Of a stretch of 64,000 nucleotides of DNA, positions 10,295-20,610 are shown in pieces; the first letter of the stretch is position 1; each line of letters begins with the position of its first letter. The notes beneath the pieces are model-generated. The model saw only the letters and a list, made by a program, of their open reading frames with translations, did no database searches and was not told the DNA's origin. The stretch is from Methanosphaera sp. ISO3-F5. Lineage in GTDB: Archaea; Methanobacteriota; Methanobacteria; Methanobacteriales; Methanobacteriaceae. The DNA lies in the NCBI RefSeq assembly GCF_034480035.2, contig NZ_CP118753.2, positions 1,955,426 to 2,019,425 of the forward strand, in the 5' to 3' direction. The position numbers and the translations under genes are program-made.

Positions 10295-10335
10295 TTAGGA
10301 GAGAAGGGAAGAGTAATCCTCCCGACTTATCCGAC

Positions 10336-13300
10336 TATTCCAGAAAGATGGAAATTTAACAATTAACAATTCAGTATTCACATTAAACCATGCAAACACG
10401 AGTATAAGATCAGATTATGGTGGTGCAATTGCTGTTAATAATTCTAATTTAAATATAATAAATTCAAGTTTTGAATCAAATATGATTTCTCTTGAAAAAA
10501 CACCCTATGAGTCTGAAGATGGTGAATTACATGTTACCAGTTTGGGTGGAGCTGTATATTTCAATGGAACAAACAATAATCTTAACATAGTTGATTCTAA
10601 TTTCACTTCTAATGGGTATGCATTATTTGATGTTGATTTTAATTATGACTATTCTGATGACACCAATGATTTGATGTCCGGTGGGGCTTTATATATAGAA
10701 AGTAATGCTAACACGAGCATAGTTAATTCAATATTTTATAATAATACAGCTGCTGAAGGTATGGGAATAACTTATAGAGGACATGAAAATAGTCATCTTT
10801 TAATTAACAATACAGTATTTGATTTACAGCATAACCCCCTAATGGGAGTAGGTGGTGGATTGTGTGTAGATGAAAATGAAGGTAGTATCATTATAGATAA
10901 TAGTAATTTTACATCAAATTATGTGTTTGAATCTGCAGCAATTTATTATTTCGGTCAAAATAAAAGTTCGCTTGAAATAATTAATTCAAATTTCGAAGGT
11001 AATGGTTATAGTGAACAGTATGATACTACTGTAAACTGGATTATGGGTATTAACTCTTATGGTTATGTGTTAATGGCTAATAATACATTTAAGGAAAATC
11101 TAGTTTCAAGTAGTTCAGTTATTGAACTTGATGGTGCTAATATTAGTAAATTTATCCTAGATAATAATACTTTTGATTCTAACTATGCACGAGACTACAA
11201 TTGGGGAACTTATGTATTAAACGTGTATGTTTGGGGTGAAGCAGTTGTTAATAATTGTACCTTCAAAGGAGACGATGGTAAAAAAATAAATGCATTATCT
11301 TCTCGTAATTCGAATGTTAATTCTACTTTATTGATTAATAACACCAAGTTTTATTTAGTGGGCAGTATTAGAAATGATCAATCTAATAGTGTTCTTTATA
11401 TAAATCGGGATGGTAACATCTCTGTAACAAATTGTGATTTTATTTCAAATGAAGGAGATAATATTGGTATAATTACTAGTGCTGAAGGTAATTTATTATT
11501 AGAAAACAATACTTTCGATTCTAATAAAGCAGAGTACAATGGAATAACTATTAGACGTTTTTCTGCAATATTAGAATATGATCCGGTTAATGATGAGTAT
11601 AAAGAAACATATTATAACTGGACTTGTAAAACAAAAATTATGAACAACACTTTCACAAATAACACCAGTAGTAATGGAATCTTAAATTATGTGGGTGTTG
11701 GAAATAATACCTTGGAAATAGTCAATTCTGAATTTAGTTCAAATGATTTGTCAAATAGAAGAGGTGATGGTGGAGCGTTATGTATACTAACTATGGGTAA
11801 CACATCCATAACAAACACAACATTTGATTCAAACACTGCTGATGAAGGTTCTGCATTTTATTGTTATGCAACTAATAATAGTAATCTTGAAATAACAGGT
11901 TCTGTATTTAGAAATAATGGTGATGATAGTAGTGGTTCTGGTGGAGCAATTTACATGAAAACTGATGGTAATGTTGTCATTAATGATTCTAAGTTCATAT
12001 CAAATATTGCTGAAAATGGTGATGCAATAGATTTTTCAAGTGAAACTTGTGGTTCATTAACTATTAATAATTCAGAATTCATTTCAAATGGTAAAATAGG
12101 ATATGATATGGAAGATGGTGCAGTGATTATTTCAACTGTAGGTAATGTATCTATAGATAATAGTTATTTCAGTAAAAACTATGCAGAATCTATTTCCACT
12201 ATTGATTTTGATGGAAATAATACGAATCATATTAATATTACAAACTCAATTTTTGATTCAAATGGAGGAGATAAGTATAATCCATCATCCAATACTATGA
12301 GTATAAATAATGCAAATTTCTTTATGAATAATTTGACTTTCCACAATAATTCTGCAATCAGTGGAGGAGCATTCACAATATACAAAGCAAATGGAATAAT
12401 AAAAAACTCCAACTTTACAGATAATTTTGTAAACAATGGTTGTATAGAAAGTTCTGACAGTAATTGTACTATTATTTCATCCAATTTCATTAATAATAAA
12501 TTATATGAAAGTGAATATGATCATGATGGTTCTGGTGCTGCTATAAATAATCATCAGAGTAATATAACAATCAATCAGACAAAATTTATTGGAAACGGCT
12601 TTGACAGTAGCCCAAATGGTGAAAATTCTTGTGGAGCCTTTTATAATTATGGAGGAAACTTATATATAGATAATAGTCAATTCATATCCAACATTGCAGC
12701 TGAAGACGGAGGAGCAATATTCAGTGCTGGAAGTTACTCTCAAGATGATACTGAAATGGTTATAACTAACACTTTATTTGAAAATAACACTATTCTCTCC
12801 ATAGATGGTTCTGGAGGAGCTATCAGTGCAAATAATAAGAAAACAGTTATCGACAATTGTACATTCATTTCAAATCATGCAAATAATTCAAAATATAGTT
12901 ATGGTGGAGCTATCAGTGCACCAAACTATGAATATAAAAATTACGAATATTTCAATGTTACAAATTCAGTTTTCATAAACAACACACCATCCACATTCAT
13001 CATTACAAACGGAATGATTGAATTAGATCAAAAAGATAATTATGTTCCAAATTACGCTAATATTCTTATTTTCGTGAATGCTGAAGAAGAAGGAGTAAGA
13101 TGTGAGTTAGTAGAAGATAGTCAGACAAAAAAAAGTTATATTACAGGTTATCATATTGATGGAGACAATTATGCTTATAAATTAGTAGTCAATCAGACAG
13201 AAGATGCAGAATTATACAATATAAATAAATTTTACAACAATGTATACATTATGCAATTACCTCATGATTACACACTAAGCGTAAATGTTACCACCCCAGT

Positions 13301-16034
13301 AAAATGGGCAAACAACACCACAATTAATGGTAAAATGTATTATACTAAAAATGATGGAACAGAAGCAGTATTAAGTCAAGAAGAAGTTGAATTATATGTT
13401 AACGGCAATTATATAACATCAAATTTAACAAATGAAAATGGTGAATACCAGTTTAATTACACAGCAAACATAATAGGAACACAAAACGTTACTGTAAAAT
13501 TCCCAGGAAATTCATACCTAGGATCAATAACTAACACAACCAGCTTTGAAGTAGAACAATTAGAAACAAAACTAAGCATCTACGCAAACAATACAACATA
13601 CAATGAAAAAACAAACATAACCTGCATACTACATGATGAAAATAATATACCAATACCAAATGCCAACATAACATTATATGTTGATTTAGAACAAATTAAT
13701 AAAACCACAGACGAAAACGGAACATTCACAATAGAATATGAAGCAAAAAATGTTGGAGACAATTATATAATAGCATTCTATTATGGAGACTACTCCCATA
13801 AAGACACATTGAATTCAACAACATTCCACGTAAACAAGTTAAACACATACATAACAGTTAATGCAGAAAATACAACCATAGGAAACGAAATAACAATAAC
13901 CGGTAAACTAACCGACAATGAAAACAATGCAATAGCCCATGCAACAATAATACTATTCATTGACGAAGAAGAAATAAAAATAAACACAACCACCGATGGT
14001 GAATTCACATACAAATACACAGCAGTACACCCTGATGAAAACTATGTGGAAGTATTCTATGAAGGAAACGACACATACTCCGATAGCATAAACTCAACCA
14101 CATTCCATGTTGAAAGAATAAACACAACAATCAAAGCAGAAATCACAAATAAAACAGTTGGAAACTTATCAATTAAAGTAAACATAACAGGCAATGACAC
14201 TAAAAAAATTACGAACGGAACCGTAATAATATATGATGAAACAGGTCAAATAGTAACAGCACACAACATAGAAGACACAACAATAATAACAATCACCAAC
14301 ATAACCAGTGGAACATACACATACAATATAACATACCCTGGAAACAAAACATACAACCCTTCAAGTACCATGAAAACAATAACAATAAAACCAGAAGCAA
14401 AAATAACAATAGAAGTACAAAATAACACCGAAGGAAACGTTATAATCGAAATAAACGTAACAGACGAAACAGGTAACCCACTAACAGAAACAGAAGTAAA
14501 CATAACACTACCAAACGGAACCAACACAACACTAAAAACAAACACCGAAGGAATAATAACAGTAACAGATACAAACAGCACACCAGGAGAAGCAACAATC
14601 AAAGCAGAAATCACAACAAATGATGAAATAGAAGGAACAGAAGCAGAAAAAACATTCACAATAGAACCAAACTACCAGAAAATCATCGACGAAATGAACA
14701 AGACAATACAGGAACAGAATCAAACTATTCAGGAATTAGAAAACATTATAGATGACTTAAATAAAACCAGTGTAATAACAGCAATACCAGACAATGGTAC
14801 AGTAGGCAACTCCAAAGTTGCAGTAACATTAAATAACAAACTAGGAAATCCTATAGCTAATGCTCCAATAACAGTCAAAAACAGCAAAGGAGAAACAATA
14901 GGAACAGCAACAACCGACGAAAATGGAATAGCAGTAATACCAGTAGATACAAAAGCAGGAACAGACAACATCACAGTATCCTACTCAGGATCAAAAGATT
15001 ATAAACCTGCAAGTACAACTGTAACAACAACCACTAGCAAAAACAATGTAACAGTAACAGTAGACCCAGTAAACGGAATAATAGGAGAGAAAATCACACT
15101 AACTGCACATATAACTGATACAAACGGCAACCCTGTAAGTGGTGGAAACCTTGTATTCAAACTAAACGGTAAAACACTAAGAACCGATGGCAGATTTGAC
15201 AGCAACGCAACAGCACAGAAATTCAAAGTACAAAACGGAGTAGTAACTGTTACAATTACTGCCGATCTTTACTTAAGAAACATTAAAAACTTAACCGCTA
15301 GTTACAGTGGAAGCTACAAATATAATGAAGCTAAAAGCAGCACAGTAACTGCTCAAATCAAGAAACGAGATGCTACAATAACTGTCACAGCAAGTCCTAA
15401 ATCACAAAAACAATATCAGACAATAACATTCACTGCAAAATTAACAGATAAAACACCAAACACCAAAAACACAACAGCAATGAGCACAAACACAAAAGTA
15501 TTGTTCAAAATCAATGGTAAAACAATCAAGGACAAGAACGGTAACAATCTACTAGTAAAAGTAACTAACAATACTGCTACTTATAAATACACTGTACCTG
15601 CTGGTATGGGTGGTGTAACCAAAGAAGGTGCAACACGTAACTATGATGTCGAAGCAGTACTAGTAAGTGATACTTACTATCCTGATACTAGAGGTACAAC
15701 CACTTTTAATGTGCAAAGAAGTCCTGTAACAATCAGTTTATCACAAGTAAAAGTAAACAAAAATAATCAGATAAGCATACAAACCAGTATCAAAGATTAT
15801 AAAGGAAACAATGTAGTTGGAACCAGTACTATTGCAGTAAAAATCAATGGTAAAACATACACTAATCCTAGTACGAACAAAACACAGCAATTCACAGCAA
15901 CAGATGGTAAAGTAAACTTAAATAATATTCAAGTGTCTAAGGATATTAAGATTAAAAAGGTTATGATTGTTACTGGTGATAGGCAGGCTTATCTTGGAGC
16001 TCGTAATGAAACAAGTAATATAGTTAAGGTTTAA
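10336..16034 (+). CDS. Adhesin-like surface protein, exon 2 (beta-helix and Ig-like)
   Basis: The 3' part of the adhesin-like gene; with exon 1 it encodes 2058 residues. Up to about 13060 the protein is a long series of beta-helix turns built on GGA(I/L/V)...N.(S/T)F.SN, as in polymorphic-membrane-protein repeats. From about 13260 to the end come tandem Ig-like domains rich in Thr and Asn with TDENGTFT-type signatures. A coiled coil (MNKTIQEQNQTIQELENII) interrupts them near residue 1610. The C-terminus ends in IKKVMIVTGDRQAYLGARNE; a second copy of this ending survives at 20311-20412. No C-terminal membrane anchor is visible. Without splicing, only a fragment starting at internal ATGs such as 10482 could be made. 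Confidence 0.88.
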
Positions 16035-16035
16035 T

Positions 16036-16090
16036 TTTTCTTTAACTTCTTCTTTATCTTTTTTTTTGTTTTTCTGATTTTTTCTGGGGT
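16036..16090 (+). terminator. T-rich terminator after the adhesin gene
   Basis: A nearly continuous run of T with interspersed C begins 2 bp after the stop codon and continues for about 50 bp. This is a strong archaeal-type termination tract. Confidence 0.55.
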
Positions 16091-16213
16091 AATGACTATC
16101 ATTAACTTTTTATTATTTTATTGGCCCTGTAGAAATCATATGAATAAAGTGTGAAAAGTAATACTTTTTATCAAAATATTTAAATACTATTATCAAAATA
16201 ATTATTAACTATA

Positions 16214-18049
16214 CAATGTCGTCAGGTTAAGCTTTTGATATGAAAATATTTTCCTGTTTTTTTTTGGCATATTAACTTTTTTTTTTAAAATGTTGGTTTG
16301 TATTGTGTTTGTATGTATCTGTTGGGTGTTGTTTTCTTTCTTTCATATTGACGGGGCTTTTTAACTTTGTTTGGTGCGGGTGTGCATTTTTTTATTAAGT
16401 TATTGATGAAGTTTTTGACTTTTGATGGATCTAATATTGTTTCGAATAAATCTATTTTTAATCTGCTGATAAGATGGGATTGATTTACATCATAATAATC
16501 TTTTTTTCCTTTTTTTCTCATATTTTTGTTAATTATTAGATTTAAGTATATTCTGGAATAGCAAAATATGTTATATAGTAAAAATGTAGAGTATATGTCT
16601 TGTTGTATTCCAATTTCTGTTTGTGCGGTGTAGTTTTGTATTTGTAGTCTTTGTTTAAGTGTTTTATATGTGCATTCTATTCCCCATCTGGCTTTATATA
16701 TTTCTTTTAATTGTTCTTTACTCATAGTTTCTTGTGGTAAATTTGTTATTAATGTTTCTATTTCTCCAGTTTCTAGTTTTATATTTACAATTCTTAAATT
16801 TAATGAATTAAAGAATCTTATTTTATTTTTAAAATAGTTGTTTTGGAATTGGTTTCGTCTTGTTTTGTCTAATTCTATTTCAACTATTTCATCATCAGAA
16901 GTCATGGATTCACGTTCTCCTATGTATGTGTCTTTTCTTAGTCTGATAACAAAATAACTATGCATTTCTATTATTCTAACCATTAATTCAATAGAATTAT
17001 ATCCTCTATCGAATATAAATATGGATTTTTCAGGAATTATCAGTCTTTTACACTTTTCAATATTTTTATGAATCAAAGTATGCTCGCCAACACCCCTTTT
17101 GCCAATTAAACCATCAATCATGAAATCATTTAGAACATCAACAACACCTGAAAAGACAACATTAATCTTTTTATCATAATTTTCTTTAAACCCAAATTCT
17201 TTCAATGTTAACTTTTTATTTGGTAATTCAAAACGAGATCCATCACCAGCAAATAAACGAAACCCATAAAAAGTTCTAAAGAACTCACAATTCTTTTGTA
17301 AATTTATATAACCAATATTTCTCAAATAATTAATGCTTATTCTTTTAAATACATCTGGATTGATATTAATTCTCTGTTCTGAAAAACTCTGTTTACTATA
17401 ACTACCAACACAATCTTTTGAGTACTTTAAATGAGTATCAATATTGTTCTGAATAGTTTTACGTTGATTAAACAATATATGTTTAACATAATCATCAAAA
17501 CCCCATATACGATTACGAGTAAAAGCAGAATCATTCAAAACATGTTTTCTAAAATCAACACACTCAGATTCTATAGAATCTTCAATAAAAGAGTATTTAA
17601 AATTATCATTTTCATACGGACAAACATTTTCTAATCCATCAAAAATCAAAAAGTAAATCAATAACTTACAACAAAATAATATTGAGGGAATGTTTTTTAG
17701 CTTCATAATATAAACTATTCCCTCATTTCATATATAAACTATTCTACTATTTTTAAACATAAAATAAAAATCATATAACTTCTTAATTATGCTACTATTT
17801 GATAAATATCAAAATAACAAAAAAATAAAACCAGAATAATCACTATCAAATAAATAAAATAAGGATACTGTAAAATAAACATCATGAAGAAATAATATAT
17901 TATAAAAACATCTAATTTTAATTATATGAGCCTATTTTTAAAAATAGTTAAATAATTAAGAAATTTAATAAAAATTAGTTTATAAAAATCAGTTAAAATT
18001 AAATTTAAATCTTTTACATAAAGAAAGAAATCTTAACCTGACGACATTG
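16214..18049 (-). mobile_element. Complete IS4-family insertion sequence
   Basis: 1836 bp bounded by perfect 18-bp inverted repeats, CAATGTCGTCAGGTTAAG at 16214-16231 and its complement at 18032-18049. A perfect 10-bp target duplication ATTAACTATA flanks it at 16204-16213 and 18050-18059, within the range known for IS4-type elements. The single transposase gene runs on the minus strand. Intact ends and frame suggest a recent insertion. It has split the left end of the outer element from the TnpB gene. Confidence 0.92.
16285..17706 (-). CDS. IS4-family DDE transposase
   Basis: 473 residues, full length and uninterrupted. The catalytic triad is visible as FAGDGSRFELP, FIFDRGYNS and the YKARWGIECTYKTLKQRL segment, which carries the Y-(2)-R-(3)-E signature of the IS4 family. 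The C-terminus is Lys/Arg-rich. It fills most of the element between the inverted repeats. Confidence 0.93.
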   Translation of the reverse strand: MKLKNIPSILFCCKLLIYFLIFDGLENVCPYENDNFKYSFIEDSIESECVDFRKHVLNDSAFTRNRIWGFDDYVKHILFNQRKTIQNNIDTHLKYSKDCVGSYSKQSFSEQRININPDVFKRISINYLRNIGYINLQKNCEFFRTFYGFRLFAGDGSRFELPNKKLTLKEFGFKENYDKKINVVFSGVVDVLNDFMIDGLIGKRGVGEHTLIHKNIEKCKRLIIPEKSIFIFDRGYNSIELMVRIIEMHSYFVIRLRKDTYIGERESMTSDDEIVEIELDKTRRNQFQNNYFKNKIRFFNSLNLRIVNIKLETGEIETLITNLPQETMSKEQLKEIYKARWGIECTYKTLKQRLQIQNYTAQTEIGIQQDIYSTFLLYNIFCYSRIYLNLIINKNMRKKGKKDYYDVNQSHLISRLKIDLFETILDPSKVKNFINNLIKKCTPAPNKVKKPRQYERKKTTPNRYIQTQYKPTF

Positions 18050-18126
18050 ATTAACTATACAATAAGTAATAATTTATTATCTATATTTAATATTTTATTA
18101 TTTGGTGTATTTTTTTGATAGTTGTT

Positions 18127-19224
18127 ATGTATAAGAGTTTTGTTGTTCGTATTTATCCTGATGAGGTTCAGGAGAATTTTTTCACCAATCAGTTTGGTTG
18201 TTGTCGGTTTGTTTTTAATACTTTTCTGGATGCCAAAAAGAAAGTATATGCTGAAAAGGGAGAGTATTTGTCTTTTTATGATTGTTCTGCTATGTTAACT
18301 GAACTAAAAAAGTCTAAAACTTGGTTAAAACGAGTTGATTCCACAGGTTTAATTGAATCATTGAAAAATTTAGAAAATGCATTTAACAGATTCTTTAACC
18401 AAATCAGCAAGTATCCGCGTTATAAAAGCAAGTATAATCCAGTACAATCTTATAAAACTAATAATATCAATAACAATATCCGGATTGATGGTAATTGTAT
18501 TCGTCTTCCTAAGGTGGGTTGGATACGATTTCGTACTCATCAAAAGATAACTGGTCAAATACAATCTGTAACTGTTAAAAGAAAAGCATCCGGCAAATAT
18601 TTTGTTTCTATTTTATGTAAAGATGTTACAAGACATGTTTTTAAGAGTAATAATCGTAGTTGTGGTATTGATTTGGGAGTATCACGTTTTGTCACAATAA
18701 ACACGGGCAAAATAATACAGTTCCCACAGCAAAATAAAATCATACAATTAAATAATAGAATACGAAGATTACAAAGAAAACTATCTAAGAAAGAATTTGG
18801 CAGCAAAAACTATAATAAAATCAAAAAGATGATAGCACAAACCTATGAAAAAATACATAACATACTAGACTATCACTTTTATAAGATAGCGCAACGATTA
18901 ACAGAAAAATACTCGGTAATCTGCATGGAAACACTAAACATCAAAGGTATGCTAAAAAACAGCAGACTATCTAAGAGTATACAGGAAAAATCATGGCACA
19001 TGTTCACAAAAATAATAGAACAAAAAGCATATGAACATGGACGAACACTAATACACATTGACCAATGGTACCCCTCCAGTAAAACATGCAATAACTGCCA
19101 ATACTACAATGACAAGTTAAAACTCGACAACAGAATATGGACATGTCCACAATGTGGAAATACACATGATAGAGACATAAATGCAGCCAAAAACATACAA
19201 CGAGAAGGGTTAAAAAAAATATAA
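18127..19224 (+). CDS. tnpB: TnpB RNA-guided nuclease of the IS200/IS605 group
   Basis: 365 residues from the ATG at 18127; an upstream TTG is less likely. The RuvC-like triad is intact: CGIDLG (Asp182), CMETLNIKG (Glu268) and DRDINAAKN (Asp350). The zinc ribbon cysteines lie at 321, 324, 340 and 343. No tnpA partner is present, as in IS1341-type elements. In studied relatives TnpB uses an RNA made from the right end of the element as guide; a structured GC-richer segment follows the gene here. The frame is complete, so activity is possible. Confidence 0.9.
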   Translation: MYKSFVVRIYPDEVQENFFTNQFGCCRFVFNTFLDAKKKVYAEKGEYLSFYDCSAMLTELKKSKTWLKRVDSTGLIESLKNLENAFNRFFNQISKYPRYKSKYNPVQSYKTNNINNNIRIDGNCIRLPKVGWIRFRTHQKITGQIQSVTVKRKASGKYFVSILCKDVTRHVFKSNNRSCGIDLGVSRFVTINTGKIIQFPQQNKIIQLNNRIRRLQRKLSKKEFGSKNYNKIKKMIAQTYEKIHNILDYHFYKIAQRLTEKYSVICMETLNIKGMLKNSRLSKSIQEKSWHMFTKIIEQKAYEHGRTLIHIDQWYPSSKTCNNCQYYNDKLKLDNRIWTCPQCGNTHDRDINAAKNIQREGLKKI

Positions 19225-19400
19225 TTATATAAACAAAGTATTTTATATGTGAACCGAGGGTTTCCCGGAGATCGCCTGTACCACTTACTATGCTTAGCGT
19301 TGGCGGCAATTAGGCAGGAATCAAATGAAAAATACGATTACTCAATATGAGTGAGATTTGTATTATGATGAAGAAAGGAGAATATTGAAATAAAATATTT
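19225..19400 (+). ncRNA. Possible TnpB guide RNA (omega RNA) and right element end
   Basis: The 175 bp after tnpB are unlike the surrounding AT-rich DNA. They are GC-richer and contain pairing elements: CCGAGGGTTTCCCGG near 19254-19268, CGCC at 19273-19276 with GGCG at 19302-19305, and ACTCAATATGAGT near 19342-19354. Location and structure fit the omega RNA made from the 3' part of TnpB elements. The exact element end and guide segment cannot be fixed by eye. Confidence 0.4.
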
Positions 19401-19476
19401 CCCTCTGTAAAAATACTATATTTGGGTATTACTCATATTTCCCTCAAAGCAAGGTTTTCTACAGAGCCATTTTATT

Positions 19477-19736
19477 AATGTAAACGGTATAATTATTAGA
19501 TTATCTAAAATTATTTATTGAGAAGTTAATTAAGTATGTTGAATAATTTAATCTTAAATTATTTTAACTGTATCTTGATTATTTTTCATGTAAATATTCA
19601 TTATGTCATTAATTGTATTTTTTTATAATAAAATATTAATAATGATATGAAGTATATATATTATTTCTCAAAATTAAATTAGAAAATATGTTGGGTTGTA
19701 TTATTTTTTTTTTAAAAAAAGTTTAAGAGAGTTTTT
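19477..19736. other. Gene-free AT-rich stretch
   Basis: About 260 bp between the outer transposon end and a degenerate adhesin region. No frame, repeat or RNA signal was seen. Confidence 0.5.
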
Positions 19737-20324
19737 TTATAAAAATTCTCTTTGATAGATATTGTCACCTTCAACTACTTTTAATACATGTTCTCCTTTG
19801 TACTTTTTAACAATTTTAAATAGTATTTCAGTTGAATTAGTAGTTGTTGTTCCATTATATACTAATGTGTCGTCTATGTAAATTAGAAGTTGTTTATTGG
19901 TGAATTTTTTATTGAATAATGTTTCTAACCATAGTAATGTGATAGGTGAATTTTCTTTTAAAGTTATGGTTTTTATTGGTTTTTGTGTTATTGTTTTGAA
20001 ATGTTTTGTATTGCCTGATGAACTTATACTATTGTTAGTTAGATTATCAGTATTTTGTTTGTTATTATCATTTTTGACTTTAATTTTGCTGATATTTTTT
20101 ATTGAAATATCTCTAATTTTTTCAGTAGTATTATCTTTTTGTACTTCTGTTGTTTTAGTTATTTCATCATTAACTTTAACAGTATAGTTTAAGGTAGTGT
20201 TATAGGTGTTTGTTGTTTGATTTAAATATGTGCCATTATTGTTTATATTTTGTGTATTATTGTTTTTTGAATTTGTTATTGTATTAGTATATAAACTACA
20301 AGTACCTACTGATATAAAAATCAA
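19737..20324 (-). pseudogene. Asn/Thr-rich adhesin-like fragment
   Basis: An open minus-strand frame of about 195 residues, rich in Asn and Thr, whose C-terminal 80 residues (LLIYIDDTLVYNGTTTT then GEHVLKVVEGDN) resemble an Ig-like domain of methanogen surface proteins. The only start is a TTG at 20324 with no ribosome site. The first residues (FLIFISVGTCSL) look signal-like but are antisense to the adhesin remnant at 20311-20412. It is either a small exported protein or a leftover from rearrangement; the fragment reading is preferred. Confidence 0.45.
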
Positions 20325-20412
20325 AAAACTTATGCTTGTTACCGGAGCAAGACAAGCTTATCTAGGTCAACGTAATGAAACATCCCAATTCGTTAATATT
20401 TGGCCACTTTAA
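20311..20412 (+). pseudogene. Remnant of an adhesin-like C-terminus
   Basis: The frame encodes IKIKKLMLVTGARQAYLGQR and a few more residues to a stop at 20412. This is a near copy of the last residues of the adhesin at 7572-16034 (IKKVMIVTGDRQAYLGARNE). Nothing upstream continues it, so only the 3' end of another adhesin gene survives. Confidence 0.75.
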
Positions 20413-20610
20413 CATTTAAACCTTCTTTTTCATAATTTTTTTTATCAAAACCCTATTTTCTATTTGCAAAAAAATATTCTCTTTTTCAAAAACATTTCCT
20501 CTAACCGGAATACTTTTTTATATCATTTTAAACAGATATCTTATTATAATAAATTAACAAACATATCATTTTTAACATTAATAAATACTATAAAAAGCGA
20601 GTAAATAATT

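Larger units (their letters stand above)
8050..10335 (+). mobile_element. Group II intron inserted in the adhesin-like gene
   Basis: A 2286-bp self-splicing retroelement in the sense orientation of its host gene. The 5' end GTGCGAC at 8050 matches the GUGYG consensus. A domain V hairpin sits at 10261-10294 and the 3' end reads CCGAC at 10335, an AY ending. An intron-encoded reverse transcriptase lies at 8657-10213. The boundaries are fixed by the exons: taking out exactly 8050-10335 leaves 6177 nt, an exact multiple of three, with the split codon A/TA (Ile) inside a GGA-I-F repeat motif. The RNA domains I-III fill 8050-8650. Reverse-transcriptase features suggest the chloroplast-like class. 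Confidence 0.93.
16123..19468. mobile_element. Outer transposon with 8-bp target duplication, containing two others
   Basis: The outer ends are inverted repeats: GGCCCTGTAGAAA at 16123-16135 and its near complement TTTCTACAGAGCC at 19456-19468 (12 of 13 match). They are flanked by a perfect direct repeat ATTTTATT at 16115-16122 and 19469-19476. The 3346-bp element contains a TnpB gene and a later IS4-type insertion. Without that insertion it is 1500 bp and carries no DDE transposase, so it looks non-autonomous. TnpB elements do not make inverted repeats or target duplications, so the outer ends belong to a different family, which I cannot name. Confidence 0.7.

Noticed and set aside
10600-13060. 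Tandem DNA repeats in the adhesin
   Set aside because: The repeats are protein-level beta-helix turns; nucleotide copies are too diverged to be called a DNA repeat array.
10482-16034. Treating this as an independent adhesin gene starting at ATG 10482
   Set aside because: There is no ribosome site or signal peptide; the frame continues upstream to the intron 3' end and joins exon 1 exactly.
18115-18126. TTG start of TnpB adding four residues
   Set aside because: The ATG at 18127 gives the normal TnpB start MYKSFVVRIYP.
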